Source of the DNA: Acidobacteriota bacterium
GTDB taxonomy: Bacteria; Acidobacteriota; Terriglobia; Terriglobales; Acidobacteriaceae
Direction of reading: 5' to 3'
NCBI GenBank assembly: GCA_021778315.1
Contig: JAJYCQ010000006.1
Coordinates: 6,462 to 70,461 of the forward strand
DNA: 64,000 bases
This document shows positions 18,199-26,666 of the stretch, piece after piece. Every line of letters begins with the position of its first letter. The stretch's first letter is position 1. A program made the translations under genes and the position numbers. The notes below the pieces were generated by a model. The model was given only the letters and a program-made list of their open reading frames with translations, was not told the origin of the DNA and searched no databases.

Positions 18199-18631
18199 GT
18201 GTCCATGCTAACAAAGGTCCTGCGCGGACGGCGGGGGTAAGAGCTAGCTGCTAGCTTTGTTCGGGCGGGTGCGTTCGGACTTGGAGGCTTGGGGGAGGCG
18301 ATGGAAGTTTGGATGGAGAGGGTGTTTGCGTTTTGATGCGCATCGAGGCGCGAGGGTGGGGCTGGGGCTTGCTGGATATTGCTGGTGTTGCGGGCATGCG
18401 ACGGAGGGATTGGGTTAGCTCGAGCGAGAGAGCTTCCGCATTGTCTTAGTGCAAGTCTACTGGCCACCCTTGAACTCCACTGGGATCAAGGGTCAGATGA
18501 GGATGAGTGGGTTGGGCTATTGGCAACTTTCCAGAATTGCCACGTTGGTTTTATGCTTCCTCGAAATCTACCAATGTAGCGTTACTTGTTCTTTGTCCTG
18601 AGATGAAGTGGAGAAGCTGTCGTTTCATAGA
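18199..18631. other. Intergenic region upstream of hemQ and the DUF4238 remnant
   Basis: About 430 bp with no convincing gene. It starts with copy B of the 20-bp repeat and has a gctagctgctagct motif at about 18243-18256, similar to a stretch near 34485. The rest shows no hairpin or coding pattern that I can support. Confidence 0.5.
18216..18235. repeat. Dispersed 20-bp repeat, copy B
   Basis: Exact match (20/20) to the copy at 21482-21501, located just upstream of the hemQ start codon. Confidence 0.75.
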
Positions 18632-19523
18632 ATGGAATCGATGAACGAGCCGATACGCCATCACTACGTGCCAGTGTTTTACCTCTCTCGCTGAGAAGGT
18701 TCTGACGGTTGTATTTGTCGCTTCAGTCGACCATATGGCGAGACAGTCAAAGTAGGGCGAGTTGCCCCAAAGGGAACAGCCTTCGAGCCGCGTCTATACG
18801 AGACGAAGGGCCTACCGCCCGAACATGCACAGATCATGGAGATAGATTTCATGGCCAAGATCGATAATGACGCGGCCAAAGCACTCACGCTTCTATGAGG
18901 AAGGCATATCTGTAATTGGATTGTCGTACGAGGCTCGAAATAGCTGGTCTCGGCTCTTGGACGCACAGAAGTTCCGAACACCGCGCGACATTTCGCAACT
19001 CAAGTCAAGTGTCGAGCAGGTGTGGAATCGTGTGTCACCGCCACTTAGGGAAGGCTATGCAGCAAGACGGTCCCCAAAGGAGCTCGCCACGCCTGAGGAA
19101 TTTTGGGCGCAACTGAATCCTGCCTATGCCGATGAATTGGCGCTTAGTGTTGCGCGAACGCTCATGGTGCACGAAGGGATATGTCATCTGCTTAGCCAGA
19201 TGCGTTGGTGTGTTTTGGATGTCCCAGAAGGATGCGATTCGCTGTTGACCTCTGACAATCCAGTCTGGATGACCGCTACACTTGTAGGCGCTAACGACTT
19301 TGTTCTAGTTGCCATTGGTCCCCGCAGACTTTTTGTTGCAGCGGTCGAGCCAGACACTCTGGTCCGTACTACGGGCTGGATGTGGAGGCTGCGCCAGAGG
19401 CCGGGGAGACAATGCGAAGCCGGTGCCAGGTTCGGTTGTTGTGGCGAGCCCGTTGGCAGAATGATGAGGGCGATGCCTTGGAAGACGCGGCTTGGGCGTA
19501 AGCGGCGGAGGCCGGAGTCATAG
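18632..19523 (+). pseudogene. DUF4238 family gene, broken by a stop and a frameshift
   Basis: The pieces read as one DUF4238-type protein. Frame starting at ATG 18632 gives IRHHYVPVFYLSR, the family's N-terminal HHYVPxFYL motif, then an in-frame TGA at 18692-18694 (probably a former TGG). The same frame continues with GETVKVGRVAPKG, PRLYETKGL and IDNDAAKAL, then stops at 18896. Translation resumes in another frame (from about 18885) with EEGISVIGLSYEARNSWSRL, HEGICHLLSQMRWCV and LLTSDNPVWM, the family's later motifs. After about 19370 the similarity fades. Function of DUF4238 is unknown; some members lie near defence or mobile genes. It looks like a decayed, probably acquired gene with fewer GC-rich codons than its neighbours. 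Confidence 0.75.
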
Positions 19524-19789
19524 CGGCGATTTCGGAATCTTTGGGCGTCGGCTGCGCGGGGGGGCTTCCTCTTACAGGGTCAAGGGTGACGGCGAAAAAC
19601 TTGCAAGGGCAAGGGCAACTGCAACTGTAGATCCCTGCGGGATGACAAACAAAAGGGACAAACAAAAAGGGGACGGTTTATGGAGAAAAGGTTGAGGGAG
19701 AGGGAGAAAAGATTGTGCGGAGATGCGCTTTTCCTTCGCCTGCTGCTATGCTCTCGGAGAAAGAGACCGATTGTAACGAGACCAATCTT
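19524..19789. other. Intergenic region before recN
   Basis: No gene seen. It contains simple direct repeats: caagggcaa-type units at 19605-19625 and a pair of acaaacaaaa units at 19645-19667. Confidence 0.5.
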
Positions 19790-21508
19790 ATGTTGCTGGA
19801 GCTTCGCGCAGAGAACTATGCCGTGATCGACCACGCGGTCGCCGGGTTTGGGCCGGGGTTGAATCTGCTGACCGGGGAGACGGGTGCGGGCAAGTCGATC
19901 TTGATCGACGCGCTGGCGCTGCTGCTGGGCGGAAAAGCGTCCAGCGATGTGGTGCGCTTTGGTGCGGAGAAGGCCGTGCTGGGATGTGTGTTCGAGACGA
20001 CTCCGGGGGCGGAGGAGATTCTTGAGGCGAATGGGATCGACGCGGAGGGCGATGAGATTCTGCTGCGGCGCGAGATCTCGGGGAGTGGCAAGGGGCGGGT
20101 GTTTGTGAATAATCAGCCGGCGACGGTGGCGGTGCTTCGGCAACTGGCACCGGAGCTGGCGCTGGTGCATGCGCAGTCGGAGACGCTGGTGGCGTTTGAT
20201 GCCGCGCAGCAGAGAATGCTGCTGGACCGGTTTGGGGATATCAGCAGCGAGGAGGTGGGGGCGGCGTATGGGAAGTGGCGAGCGCTGGCGGGGCAGATCG
20301 ATGAGTTGCGGAGCGTGGAGCAGGACCGGCTGAGGCTGATTGACCTGTGGAGCTTCCAGGTGAAGGAGATTGACGGCGCGGCGATTGAGGACGCGGAGGA
20401 AGACTCGCGGCTGGAGACGGAGAAGCGGGTGCTGGCGAACTCGGAGCGGCTGTTTACCGCAGCCACGGCGGCGCAGGAGTTGCTATACGAGGCGGAGGTT
20501 TCTGCGGAGACGCTGCTGGGTGGAGCGCTGCGGCATGTGGAGGACCTGGCGAGGTTCGACGAGCAGTTCAAGGAGACGGCGCAGCAGCTGGCCAATGCGA
20601 AGGCGAGCGTGGAGGATGCGACGGCGACGCTGCGGGATTTTGCGGGGAAGGTGACCGCGTCGCCGGAGAGGCTGGGGGAGATTGAGGACCGGCTGGCGGC
20701 GCTGGACAGGTTGAAGCGGAAGTATGGCAAGACGCTGGCGGAGGTGATTGGGTTTGGCGCGGATGCGGCAGCGAAGTTGTCGGACCTGGAGAATCGCGAT
20801 GCTCGGCTGATGGAGTTGGAGAAGGACCTGACGCTGGCCGCGGCGAAGTATATTGTGCTGGCGAGGAAGCTGACGGCGGAGAGGAATGCTGCGGCGAAGA
20901 AGCTGGCGAAGATGGCGGAGCGGCAGATTAATGAGCTGGCCATGCAGGCTCGGTTTGAGGTGGTGTTGACGTCGCGGGAGGATGTGGAGGCGTGGACGGG
21001 GTTTGGCTGGGATAGGGTCGAGTGCAGGATTGCGACGAACCCGGGAGAGCCGCTGAAGGCGCTGACGGAGATTGCGTCTGGCGGTGAGATGAGCCGGGTG
21101 ATGCTGGCGCTGAAGGTGTCGGTGGAGGAGGGAGCGGCGGCGGCTGCGAATCGGCGGCGACGGACGGCGCTGCCGAGGACGCTGGTGTTTGACGAGATTG
21201 ATATTGGCATTGGCGGGCGGGCGGCGGAGGCGGTGGGGCAGAAGCTGAAGACGCTGTCGCAGTCGCAGCAGGTGATCTGCATTACGCATCTTCCGCAGAT
21301 TGCGGCGTTCGCGGACCAGCACTTTTTGATTGAGAAGGCGGAGACGGGTGGACGGACGCATACCGGGGTTCGGAGGATGGAGCCTCGGGAACGCGTGGAG
21401 GAGATTGCGCGGATGCTGTCAGGGGCGAGCCTGACGGAGACCAGCCTGCGCCACGCGGAACAGATGTTGAAGTCGTCCTACGGTCCTGCGCGGACGGCGG
21501 GCGTTTAA
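19790..21508 (+). CDS. recN: DNA repair protein RecN
   Basis: An SMC-like ATPase that acts at DNA double-strand breaks. The N-terminus MLLELRAENYAVIDH matches the family, with Walker A GETGAGKS at residues 29-36, a coiled-coil middle (about 150-370), the ABC signature SGGEMSR and Walker B LVFDEIDIGIGG near 465, and the HLPQIAAFAD switch. The frame is open 75 bases upstream; I chose ATG 19790 because the conserved N-terminus starts there. The last codons (SSYGPARTAGV) and stop overlap a dispersed 20-bp repeat, so the C-terminal tail appears repeat-derived. 572 residues, near the family size. Confidence 0.96.
   Translation: MLLELRAENYAVIDHAVAGFGPGLNLLTGETGAGKSILIDALALLLGGKASSDVVRFGAEKAVLGCVFETTPGAEEILEANGIDAEGDEILLRREISGSGKGRVFVNNQPATVAVLRQLAPELALVHAQSETLVAFDAAQQRMLLDRFGDISSEEVGAAYGKWRALAGQIDELRSVEQDRLRLIDLWSFQVKEIDGAAIEDAEEDSRLETEKRVLANSERLFTAATAAQELLYEAEVSAETLLGGALRHVEDLARFDEQFKETAQQLANAKASVEDATATLRDFAGKVTASPERLGEIEDRLAALDRLKRKYGKTLAEVIGFGADAAAKLSDLENRDARLMELEKDLTLAAAKYIVLARKLTAERNAAAKKLAKMAERQINELAMQARFEVVLTSREDVEAWTGFGWDRVECRIATNPGEPLKALTEIASGGEMSRVMLALKVSVEEGAAAAANRRRRTALPRTLVFDEIDIGIGGRAAEAVGQKLKTLSQSQQVICITHLPQIAAFADQHFLIEKAETGGRTHTGVRRMEPRERVEEIARMLSGASLTETSLRHAEQMLKSSYGPARTAGV
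21482..21501. repeat. Dispersed 20-bp repeat, copy C
   Basis: ggtcctgcgcggacggcggg, identical to 18216-18235; it forms the last codons of recN. Confidence 0.75.
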
Positions 21509-21596
21509 GAGCGGGCGGTGGAAGAGGATGGGGGGGTGGGCAACCTCTTGGGTGTGGGGGGCCTCTCAAGAGGCATTGCCCCAGGAGGGTTTTAGC

Positions 21597-21743
21597 ATGT
21601 CTGAGTCGAAGAAGTGTGCGCACGGTCCTTGCAGTTGTGTGGTGCCGGATGGGAAGAAGTACTGCTCGCAGATGTGTGAGGATAGCAAGGGTGTGACGTC
21701 GATCAAATGCGACTGTAAGCATGCGGGATGCTCGGCGGGTTGA
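21597..21743 (+). CDS. Small bacterial metallothionein
   Basis: A 48-residue Cys-rich protein that would bind Zn, Cd or Cu in the cytoplasm. It has eight Cys and two His in the pattern of the BmtA/SmtA family: KCAHGPCSCVVPDGKKYCSQ, then MCEDSKG and IKCDCKHAGC. The family's GPCxC, YCSxxC and CxCxxxxC signatures are all present. ATG 21597 is preceded by AGGAGGG about 7 bases away. The frame is open from 21528 but the upstream part is not conserved. It sits between recN and ispH on the same strand. No SmtB-type regulator is adjacent. Confidence 0.85.
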   Translation: MSESKKCAHGPCSCVVPDGKKYCSQMCEDSKGVTSIKCDCKHAGCSAG

Positions 21744-21833
21744 GGATTGGGCGATAAAGTTTTGCACCGCCGGTGGTTCAGGCCAGGGGGCGGAATCGGT
21801 GTGGTACGCCCCTGAAGCGGGTATACTAAGAGG

Positions 21834-22853
21834 GTGACTAACTCGATCGCCGATCCCGCAAACGTCAGCCAGAACACCGGCGAGTCCGCAACCAAACGCA
21901 TCCTGCTGTTGAAGCCGAGAGGCTTCTGCGCGGGAGTGGTGCGTGCCATCGACATCGTGCAGATTGCGCTGGACACGTTCGGCGCTCCGATTTACGTGCG
22001 CAAGGAGATTGTTCATAACAGCTATGTTGTGAATGACTTAGCGCAAAAGGGCGCGATCTTCGTGAGTGAGTTGGACGAGGTTCCTGCGGGAGCCCGGGTG
22101 ATCTATTCGGCGCATGGGGTTTCGCCGGCGGTGAGGGAGCGGGCGAAGGAGCGCGGGCTGAAGGTCATCGACGCGACGTGCCCGCTGGTAACCAAGGTGC
22201 ATATTGAGGCGATCAAGTTCGCCAAGCAGGGGTATTCGCTGGTGCTGGTGGGGCATCGTGACCATGAAGAAGTTGAGGGAACGCAGGGCGAGGCTCCGGA
22301 TGTGACGCAGGTGGTGTCGACGGTGGAAGAGGTTGCGGCGCTGGTGGTGCCTGATCCGAACAAGGTGGCGTACCTGACGCAGACGACGCTGTCGCTGGAC
22401 GAGGCGCGGTACATGATTGAGGCGCTGAAGAAGAAGTTTCCGAATATTGCGGGGCCTCATGCGCAGGATATTTGTTATGCGACGGAGAATCGCCAGACGG
22501 CGGTGAAGAATGTGGCGCATGGAGCGGACCTGGTGCTGGTGGTGGGATCGAGGAACAGTTCGAACTCGAACCGTCTGGTGGAGGTATCGCAGAATATTGG
22601 GACGCACTCGTATTTGATTGATAAGGCTGAGGATATCCAGCTGGGCTGGCTGGAGGGTGTAGCGACGGTGGCGATTACGGCGGGGGCGTCGGCACCGGAG
22701 ATCCTGGTGCAGGAGGTGATGGTGTATCTGCAGAGCAAGGGTTATGGGTCCGTGGAAGAGGTTGAGGTGATGCCGGAGAATGTGCGGTTTGGGCTTCCTC
22801 CGGAGATTGTTCAAGCGATTGCCGCAGCTCCGCCGGTACCGGCGAGCTTGTAG
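21834..22853 (+). CDS. ispH: 4-hydroxy-3-methylbut-2-enyl diphosphate reductase
   Basis: Last enzyme of the MEP pathway; makes IPP and DMAPP using an oxygen-sensitive iron-sulfur cluster. The 339-residue protein has the three cluster cysteines in GFCAGVVRA (C32), DATCPLVTKVH and QDICYATENRQ, the catalytic Glu in EGTQGE, and the EVxVxxSASTP-like end replaced by the family variant VAITAGASAPE. The start is GTG at 21834. It precedes squalene-hopene cyclase by 67 bp on the same strand, which links isoprenoid supply to hopanoid synthesis. Confidence 0.96.
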   Translation: MTNSIADPANVSQNTGESATKRILLLKPRGFCAGVVRAIDIVQIALDTFGAPIYVRKEIVHNSYVVNDLAQKGAIFVSELDEVPAGARVIYSAHGVSPAVRERAKERGLKVIDATCPLVTKVHIEAIKFAKQGYSLVLVGHRDHEEVEGTQGEAPDVTQVVSTVEEVAALVVPDPNKVAYLTQTTLSLDEARYMIEALKKKFPNIAGPHAQDICYATENRQTAVKNVAHGADLVLVVGSRNSSNSNRLVEVSQNIGTHSYLIDKAEDIQLGWLEGVATVAITAGASAPEILVQEVMVYLQSKGYGSVEEVEVMPENVRFGLPPEIVQAIAAAPPVPASL

Positions 22854-22920
22854 AGGGCGGCGAATCGTATTGAATAGTGGAGAGTTGAAGACTGGTTTCG
22901 ACGACGTACGGCTGCCATCC

Positions 22921-24939
22921 ATGAGTACAACCCCTTCCAACCCGCAAGCACCGAAGCAACCCAAGTTTGGCCGGATGGATCTCGCGATGGAGCGGGTGAG
23001 CGAGGGTATATCCAAGGCCGCGGATTGGCTGCTGGGCAACCAGCATGAGCAGGGGTATTGGTGCGGGGAGCTCGAGGCGGACTCGATGCTCGAGGCCGAT
23101 TACATCTATATGCATACGCTGCTGGGAACGGGCGACAGCGGGAAGATGGAGCGGTGCGTCAATGAGATTCTGCGGCACCAGAATGAAGACGGTGGATGGA
23201 GTAATTATCCGGGTGGGCCGTCGAATGTGAACTATGGGGTGAAGTGCTACCTGGCGCTGAAACTGATGGGCTGGATGGCGGATAACCCGGTGATGGTGAA
23301 GGCTCGGGAGAACGTGCTGGCGCTGGGCGGCGTGGTGGAGTGCAACACGTTTACGAAGATGTACCTGTGTTCGCTGGGGCAGTATGACTACGACGCGGTT
23401 CCGGCGGTTCCTCCGGAGATGCTGCTGTTTCCGAACTGGTTCTACTTCAACATTTACGAGATCAGCGCGTGGTCGCGGGCGATCCTGGTGCCTCTGTCGA
23501 TCATCTACGCGAAGAAGCCGTTCAAGAAGCTGGCTCCAGAGCAGACGATTGATGAGCTGTTTGTGGGTGGGCGCGAGAATGCGAATCTGTACCTGCATCT
23601 GGACAAGAAGCACCTGATCTCGTGGCGGAACTTCTTCTTGTTTACGGATCGGCTGGCGCACTGGTCGGAGCGGGTGCATATTCGTCCTCTGCGGAAGATG
23701 GCGCTGAAGAAGGCCGAGAAGTGGATGCTGGATCACTTTGAGCGGTCCGATGGTCTGGGCGCTATCTATCCGGCCATGCTGAATGCGATTGTGGCGCTGG
23801 TGTACCTGGGGTACTCGAAGGATGACCCGCAGGTGATTCGGGCGATGGATGAGTTTGAGAAGCTGGGGATCGATTGCCCGGAGGGGACGGCGGATTATCC
23901 GACGCCGACGTTCCGGATGCAGCCGTGCTTTTCTCCGGTGTGGGATACGGCGCAGGTGCTGTCGACGTTTGGCGAGGTGGGGCTGTCGCGGACCGATCCG
24001 AGGCTGGTGAAGGCAGCGGACTGGCTGCTGAGCAAGGAGATTCGGTACAAGGGCGACTGGTCGCACAATGTGAAGAACGTGGAGGCAAGCTGCTGGTGCT
24101 TCTTCTTCAACAATGACCATCAGCCGGATGTGGACGATACGGGCGAGGTGCTGCTGGCGTTGAAGGCTGTCGATAACCCTCGCGAGCGGTATCAGCATGA
24201 GGTGACGCAGCGGTCGATTGAGTGGGTGTTTGCGATGCAGTGCAAGAACGGCGGATGGGCGTCGTTCGACAAGGACAACACGAAGAAGATGTTCGAGTCG
24301 ATTCCGTTTGCCGATCATAATGCGATGATCGATCCCCCGACGGTGGACATAACGGGGCGGATTCTGGAGATGCTGGCGAGCTACGGGTATACTCGCCGGG
24401 ACAAGCGGGTGGAGAAGGCGGTGCAGTTCATCCTGCGGGAGCAGGAGTCGGATGGCGCGTGGTTTGGCCGCTGGGGCGTGAACTATCTGTACGGAACATT
24501 CCTGGTGCTGCGCGGATTGCAGGCGATGGAGTACTCGTATCTGGAGGTTCCGGTGCAGCAGGCGGCGGAGTGGATACGGATGGTGCAGAATCCTGATGGC
24601 GGGTGGGGAGAGACGTGCGGAACGTACGATGATCCGAACCAGCGCGGGGTGGGGCCGTCGACTCCGAGCCAGACGGCGTGGGCGCTGCTGGGATTGCTGG
24701 CGGCGAATGATACCCGGTCTGACTCGGTTGCGAAGGGAATCCGGTGGCTGATTGAGCGCCAGCACGAGGACGGTTCGTGGGATGAGTTGATGCCGGGACG
24801 AAACGGCGAGAGCTACTACACGGGGACAGGTTTCCCGCGGGTGTTTTACCTCGGCTACCATTTGTATAAGCAGTATTTTCCCCTGCTGGCGCTGACGACG
24901 TATCGCAAGGCCATGGAGCGGGGCGAAAGCGAAGCTTAA
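22921..24939 (+). CDS. shc: Squalene-hopene cyclase
   Basis: Cyclises squalene to hopene (and diplopterol) at the inner membrane. The 672-residue protein has the catalytic acid motif DVDD (residues 403-406) and repeated QW motifs such as GGWSNYPGG, GGWASFDKDN, DGAWFGRWGVNY, GGWGETCGTY and DGSWDE. The frame is open upstream to 22780, overlapping ispH, but ATG 22921 begins the expected N-terminus (MDLAMERVSEGISKAADWLL follows). It is the core of the hopanoid locus: ispH upstream, hpnH, an unknown gene and hpnA downstream. In some bacteria this locus also has hpnC/D/E for squalene; none is present here. Confidence 0.97.
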   Translation: MSTTPSNPQAPKQPKFGRMDLAMERVSEGISKAADWLLGNQHEQGYWCGELEADSMLEADYIYMHTLLGTGDSGKMERCVNEILRHQNEDGGWSNYPGGPSNVNYGVKCYLALKLMGWMADNPVMVKARENVLALGGVVECNTFTKMYLCSLGQYDYDAVPAVPPEMLLFPNWFYFNIYEISAWSRAILVPLSIIYAKKPFKKLAPEQTIDELFVGGRENANLYLHLDKKHLISWRNFFLFTDRLAHWSERVHIRPLRKMALKKAEKWMLDHFERSDGLGAIYPAMLNAIVALVYLGYSKDDPQVIRAMDEFEKLGIDCPEGTADYPTPTFRMQPCFSPVWDTAQVLSTFGEVGLSRTDPRLVKAADWLLSKEIRYKGDWSHNVKNVEASCWCFFFNNDHQPDVDDTGEVLLALKAVDNPRERYQHEVTQRSIEWVFAMQCKNGGWASFDKDNTKKMFESIPFADHNAMIDPPTVDITGRILEMLASYGYTRRDKRVEKAVQFILREQESDGAWFGRWGVNYLYGTFLVLRGLQAMEYSYLEVPVQQAAEWIRMVQNPDGGWGETCGTYDDPNQRGVGPSTPSQTAWALLGLLAANDTRSDSVAKGIRWLIERQHEDGSWDELMPGRNGESYYTGTGFPRVFYLGYHLYKQYFPLLALTTYRKAMERGESEA

Positions 24940-25041
24940 GGCAGGGACGGAACATCCAATCGTAGTTTGTTGGGCTTGTGTTTGGAACGAATCGTTTTCA
25001 GAACGACCAGAGAGTTTTCGTAGTACAAGGAGTTTTACCGC

Positions 25042-26199
25042 ATGGGTATTCCCATCTCGCAGATGTTCACCGTGACGACGTACGTACTGAAGCAGAAGCT
25101 TTCGGGGCGCAAGCGGTATCCGCTGGTGCTGATGCTGGAGCCGCTGTTTCGCTGCAACCTGGCGTGCGCCGGCTGCGGCAAGATCCAGTATCCGGCTCAT
25201 ATTCTGAAGGCGCAGTTGACGCCGGAGCAATGCTTCAAGGCGGTGGAGGAGTGTGGGACGCCGATGGTGTCGATTCCGGGTGGAGAGCCGCTGCTGCATC
25301 CGGATATGCCGGAGATTGTGGCGGGGTTGGTGGCGAGGAAGAAGTATATCTACCTCTGCACGAATGCGTTGCTGCTGAAGGAGAAGCTGCATCTGTTCAA
25401 GCCGTCGAAGTACCTGAGCTTTTCGGTGCATGTGGATGGGCAGAAGGAGCATCACGATCTGTCGGTGTGCCGCGAGGGCGGGCATGATATTGCGATGGAG
25501 GGGATACGCGCGGCGGTGGCTGCGGGGTTCCGCGTGACGACGAATACGACGCTGTTCGATGGAGCGGATCCGAACTCGGTGCGCGCGCACTTTGATGAGC
25601 TGATGGCGACTGGCGTGGAGAGCATGATGGTGTCGCCGGGCTATACGTACGACAAGGCTCCGGACCAGAATCACTTTTTGGGGAAGGCTCGCTCGCGCAA
25701 GCTGTTCCGTGCGATTCTGTCGAACCGGAAGAAGAGCTGGCAGTTCAATACGCATCCGCTGTTCTCGGAATATTTGATGGGCAAGCAGGACTTTGAGTGC
25801 ACGCCTTGGGGCATGCCGACGTATTCGATCTTTGGATGGCAGAAGCCTTGCTACCTGCTGCAGGATGGGTACGCGGACACGTTCCAGGAGATGCTGGATA
25901 CGGTGGACTGGGCGAACTATGGAGCGAAGAGCGGGAATCCGCAGTGCGCGAACTGCATGGTGCACTCGGGGCATGAGGCTTCGGCGGTGGACTACAACTT
26001 CAGCTCGCTGAAGGGGTTTGTGGAGACGGCGAAGAAGTATATGTTCCCGTCGATGTATGAGGACGAGGGAGCGCAGAAGCTGCTGAATGAGTGGCCGGTT
26101 GCGGGGCATGGACCCCTGGTGCAGATTGGGGACAAGCCTACGGCGGTGGTCGTGACGACTTCGGTGAATGAGCACGCGAATAGCGTGGCGGGAGACTGA
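25042..26199 (+). CDS. hpnH: Adenosylhopane synthase, radical SAM
   Basis: Joins a 5'-deoxyadenosyl group to diploptene, making adenosylhopane, the first step of C35 extended hopanoids. The 385-residue protein has the radical-SAM cluster motif CNLACAGC (C38, C42, C45), the SAM-binding SIPGGEPLLHPD and the SPASM-like Cys group near the C-terminus (CANCMVHSGHEA). It starts MGIPISQMFTVTTYVLKQK, the standard HpnH N-terminus, with an AAGGAG ribosome site. It follows shc by about 100 bp and precedes the next gene by 2 bp, so these are one operon. Confidence 0.96.
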   Translation: MGIPISQMFTVTTYVLKQKLSGRKRYPLVLMLEPLFRCNLACAGCGKIQYPAHILKAQLTPEQCFKAVEECGTPMVSIPGGEPLLHPDMPEIVAGLVARKKYIYLCTNALLLKEKLHLFKPSKYLSFSVHVDGQKEHHDLSVCREGGHDIAMEGIRAAVAAGFRVTTNTTLFDGADPNSVRAHFDELMATGVESMMVSPGYTYDKAPDQNHFLGKARSRKLFRAILSNRKKSWQFNTHPLFSEYLMGKQDFECTPWGMPTYSIFGWQKPCYLLQDGYADTFQEMLDTVDWANYGAKSGNPQCANCMVHSGHEASAVDYNFSSLKGFVETAKKYMFPSMYEDEGAQKLLNEWPVAGHGPLVQIGDKPTAVVVTTSVNEHANSVAGD

Positions 26200-26201
26200 C
26201 G

Positions 26202-26660
26202 ATGGCTACGTTACAGCAGGAACATTTGAAGATTGAGCAGCTGAAGCAGACGTCTGCGGATGAGTTGGAAGTGATTGCGGGACGCGAGCGGGAGAATCTG
26301 GAGGGATGGATTCCGGAGCTGGCGAGCGAGGCCGAGGTGCGTGAGGCGCTGGAGAAGGCGTTTGACTATCGCGGCGATGTGACGGTGACGCGCAAAGATG
26401 GTTCGACGATTGAGGGGTATCTGTACGATCGACGGAGTGAGCCGACGCTGGAGGCTTCGCTGGTGCGGATTATTCCTACTCCGAAGCTGGGGGTTCCGGT
26501 GGAGCGCGTGATGGTGAGCTATGCGGACATTGCTGCTCTGCAGTTTACTGGGCGCGACACGGCCGCGGGCAAGACGTTCGAGGCGTGGATCAAGAAGTAC
26601 TGGGAGAAGAAGGCCGCGGGCGAGACGAATATTCAGATCGAGCCCGAGGCGCTCGACTAA
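26202..26660 (+). CDS. Unknown protein in the hopanoid operon
   Basis: A 152-residue soluble protein that I do not recognise. It begins with a charged helix (residues 1-50, LKIEQLKQTSADELEVI) and has a small beta-rich core with DVTVTRKDGSTIEGYLYDRR (about 58-77), SLVRIIPTP and VMVSYADIAALQFTGRDTAA, then a C-terminal Lys-rich helix (EAWIKKYWEKK). The DGS.xEGYLxD pattern resembles Sm/LSm-like or SH3-like barrels, but this is only an impression. It starts 2 bp after hpnH and ends 6 bp before hpnA, so co-translation with them is almost certain, which implies a role in hopanoid side-chain synthesis or its regulation (inference). Confidence 0.75.
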   Translation: MATLQQEHLKIEQLKQTSADELEVIAGRERENLEGWIPELASEAEVREALEKAFDYRGDVTVTRKDGSTIEGYLYDRRSEPTLEASLVRIIPTPKLGVPVERVMVSYADIAALQFTGRDTAAGKTFEAWIKKYWEKKAAGETNIQIEPEALD

Positions 26661-26666
26661 GCCGTC

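Noticed and set aside
16613..18214. A single 533-residue protein covering nth and part of hemQ antisense frames
   Set aside because: The N-terminal half is an off-frame shadow of hemQ; only the last 254 residues match endonuclease III.
22675..26175. A 1166-residue minus-strand frame
   Set aside because: Arg/His/Leu-rich shadow of shc and hpnH, typical for antisense of GC-rich genes.
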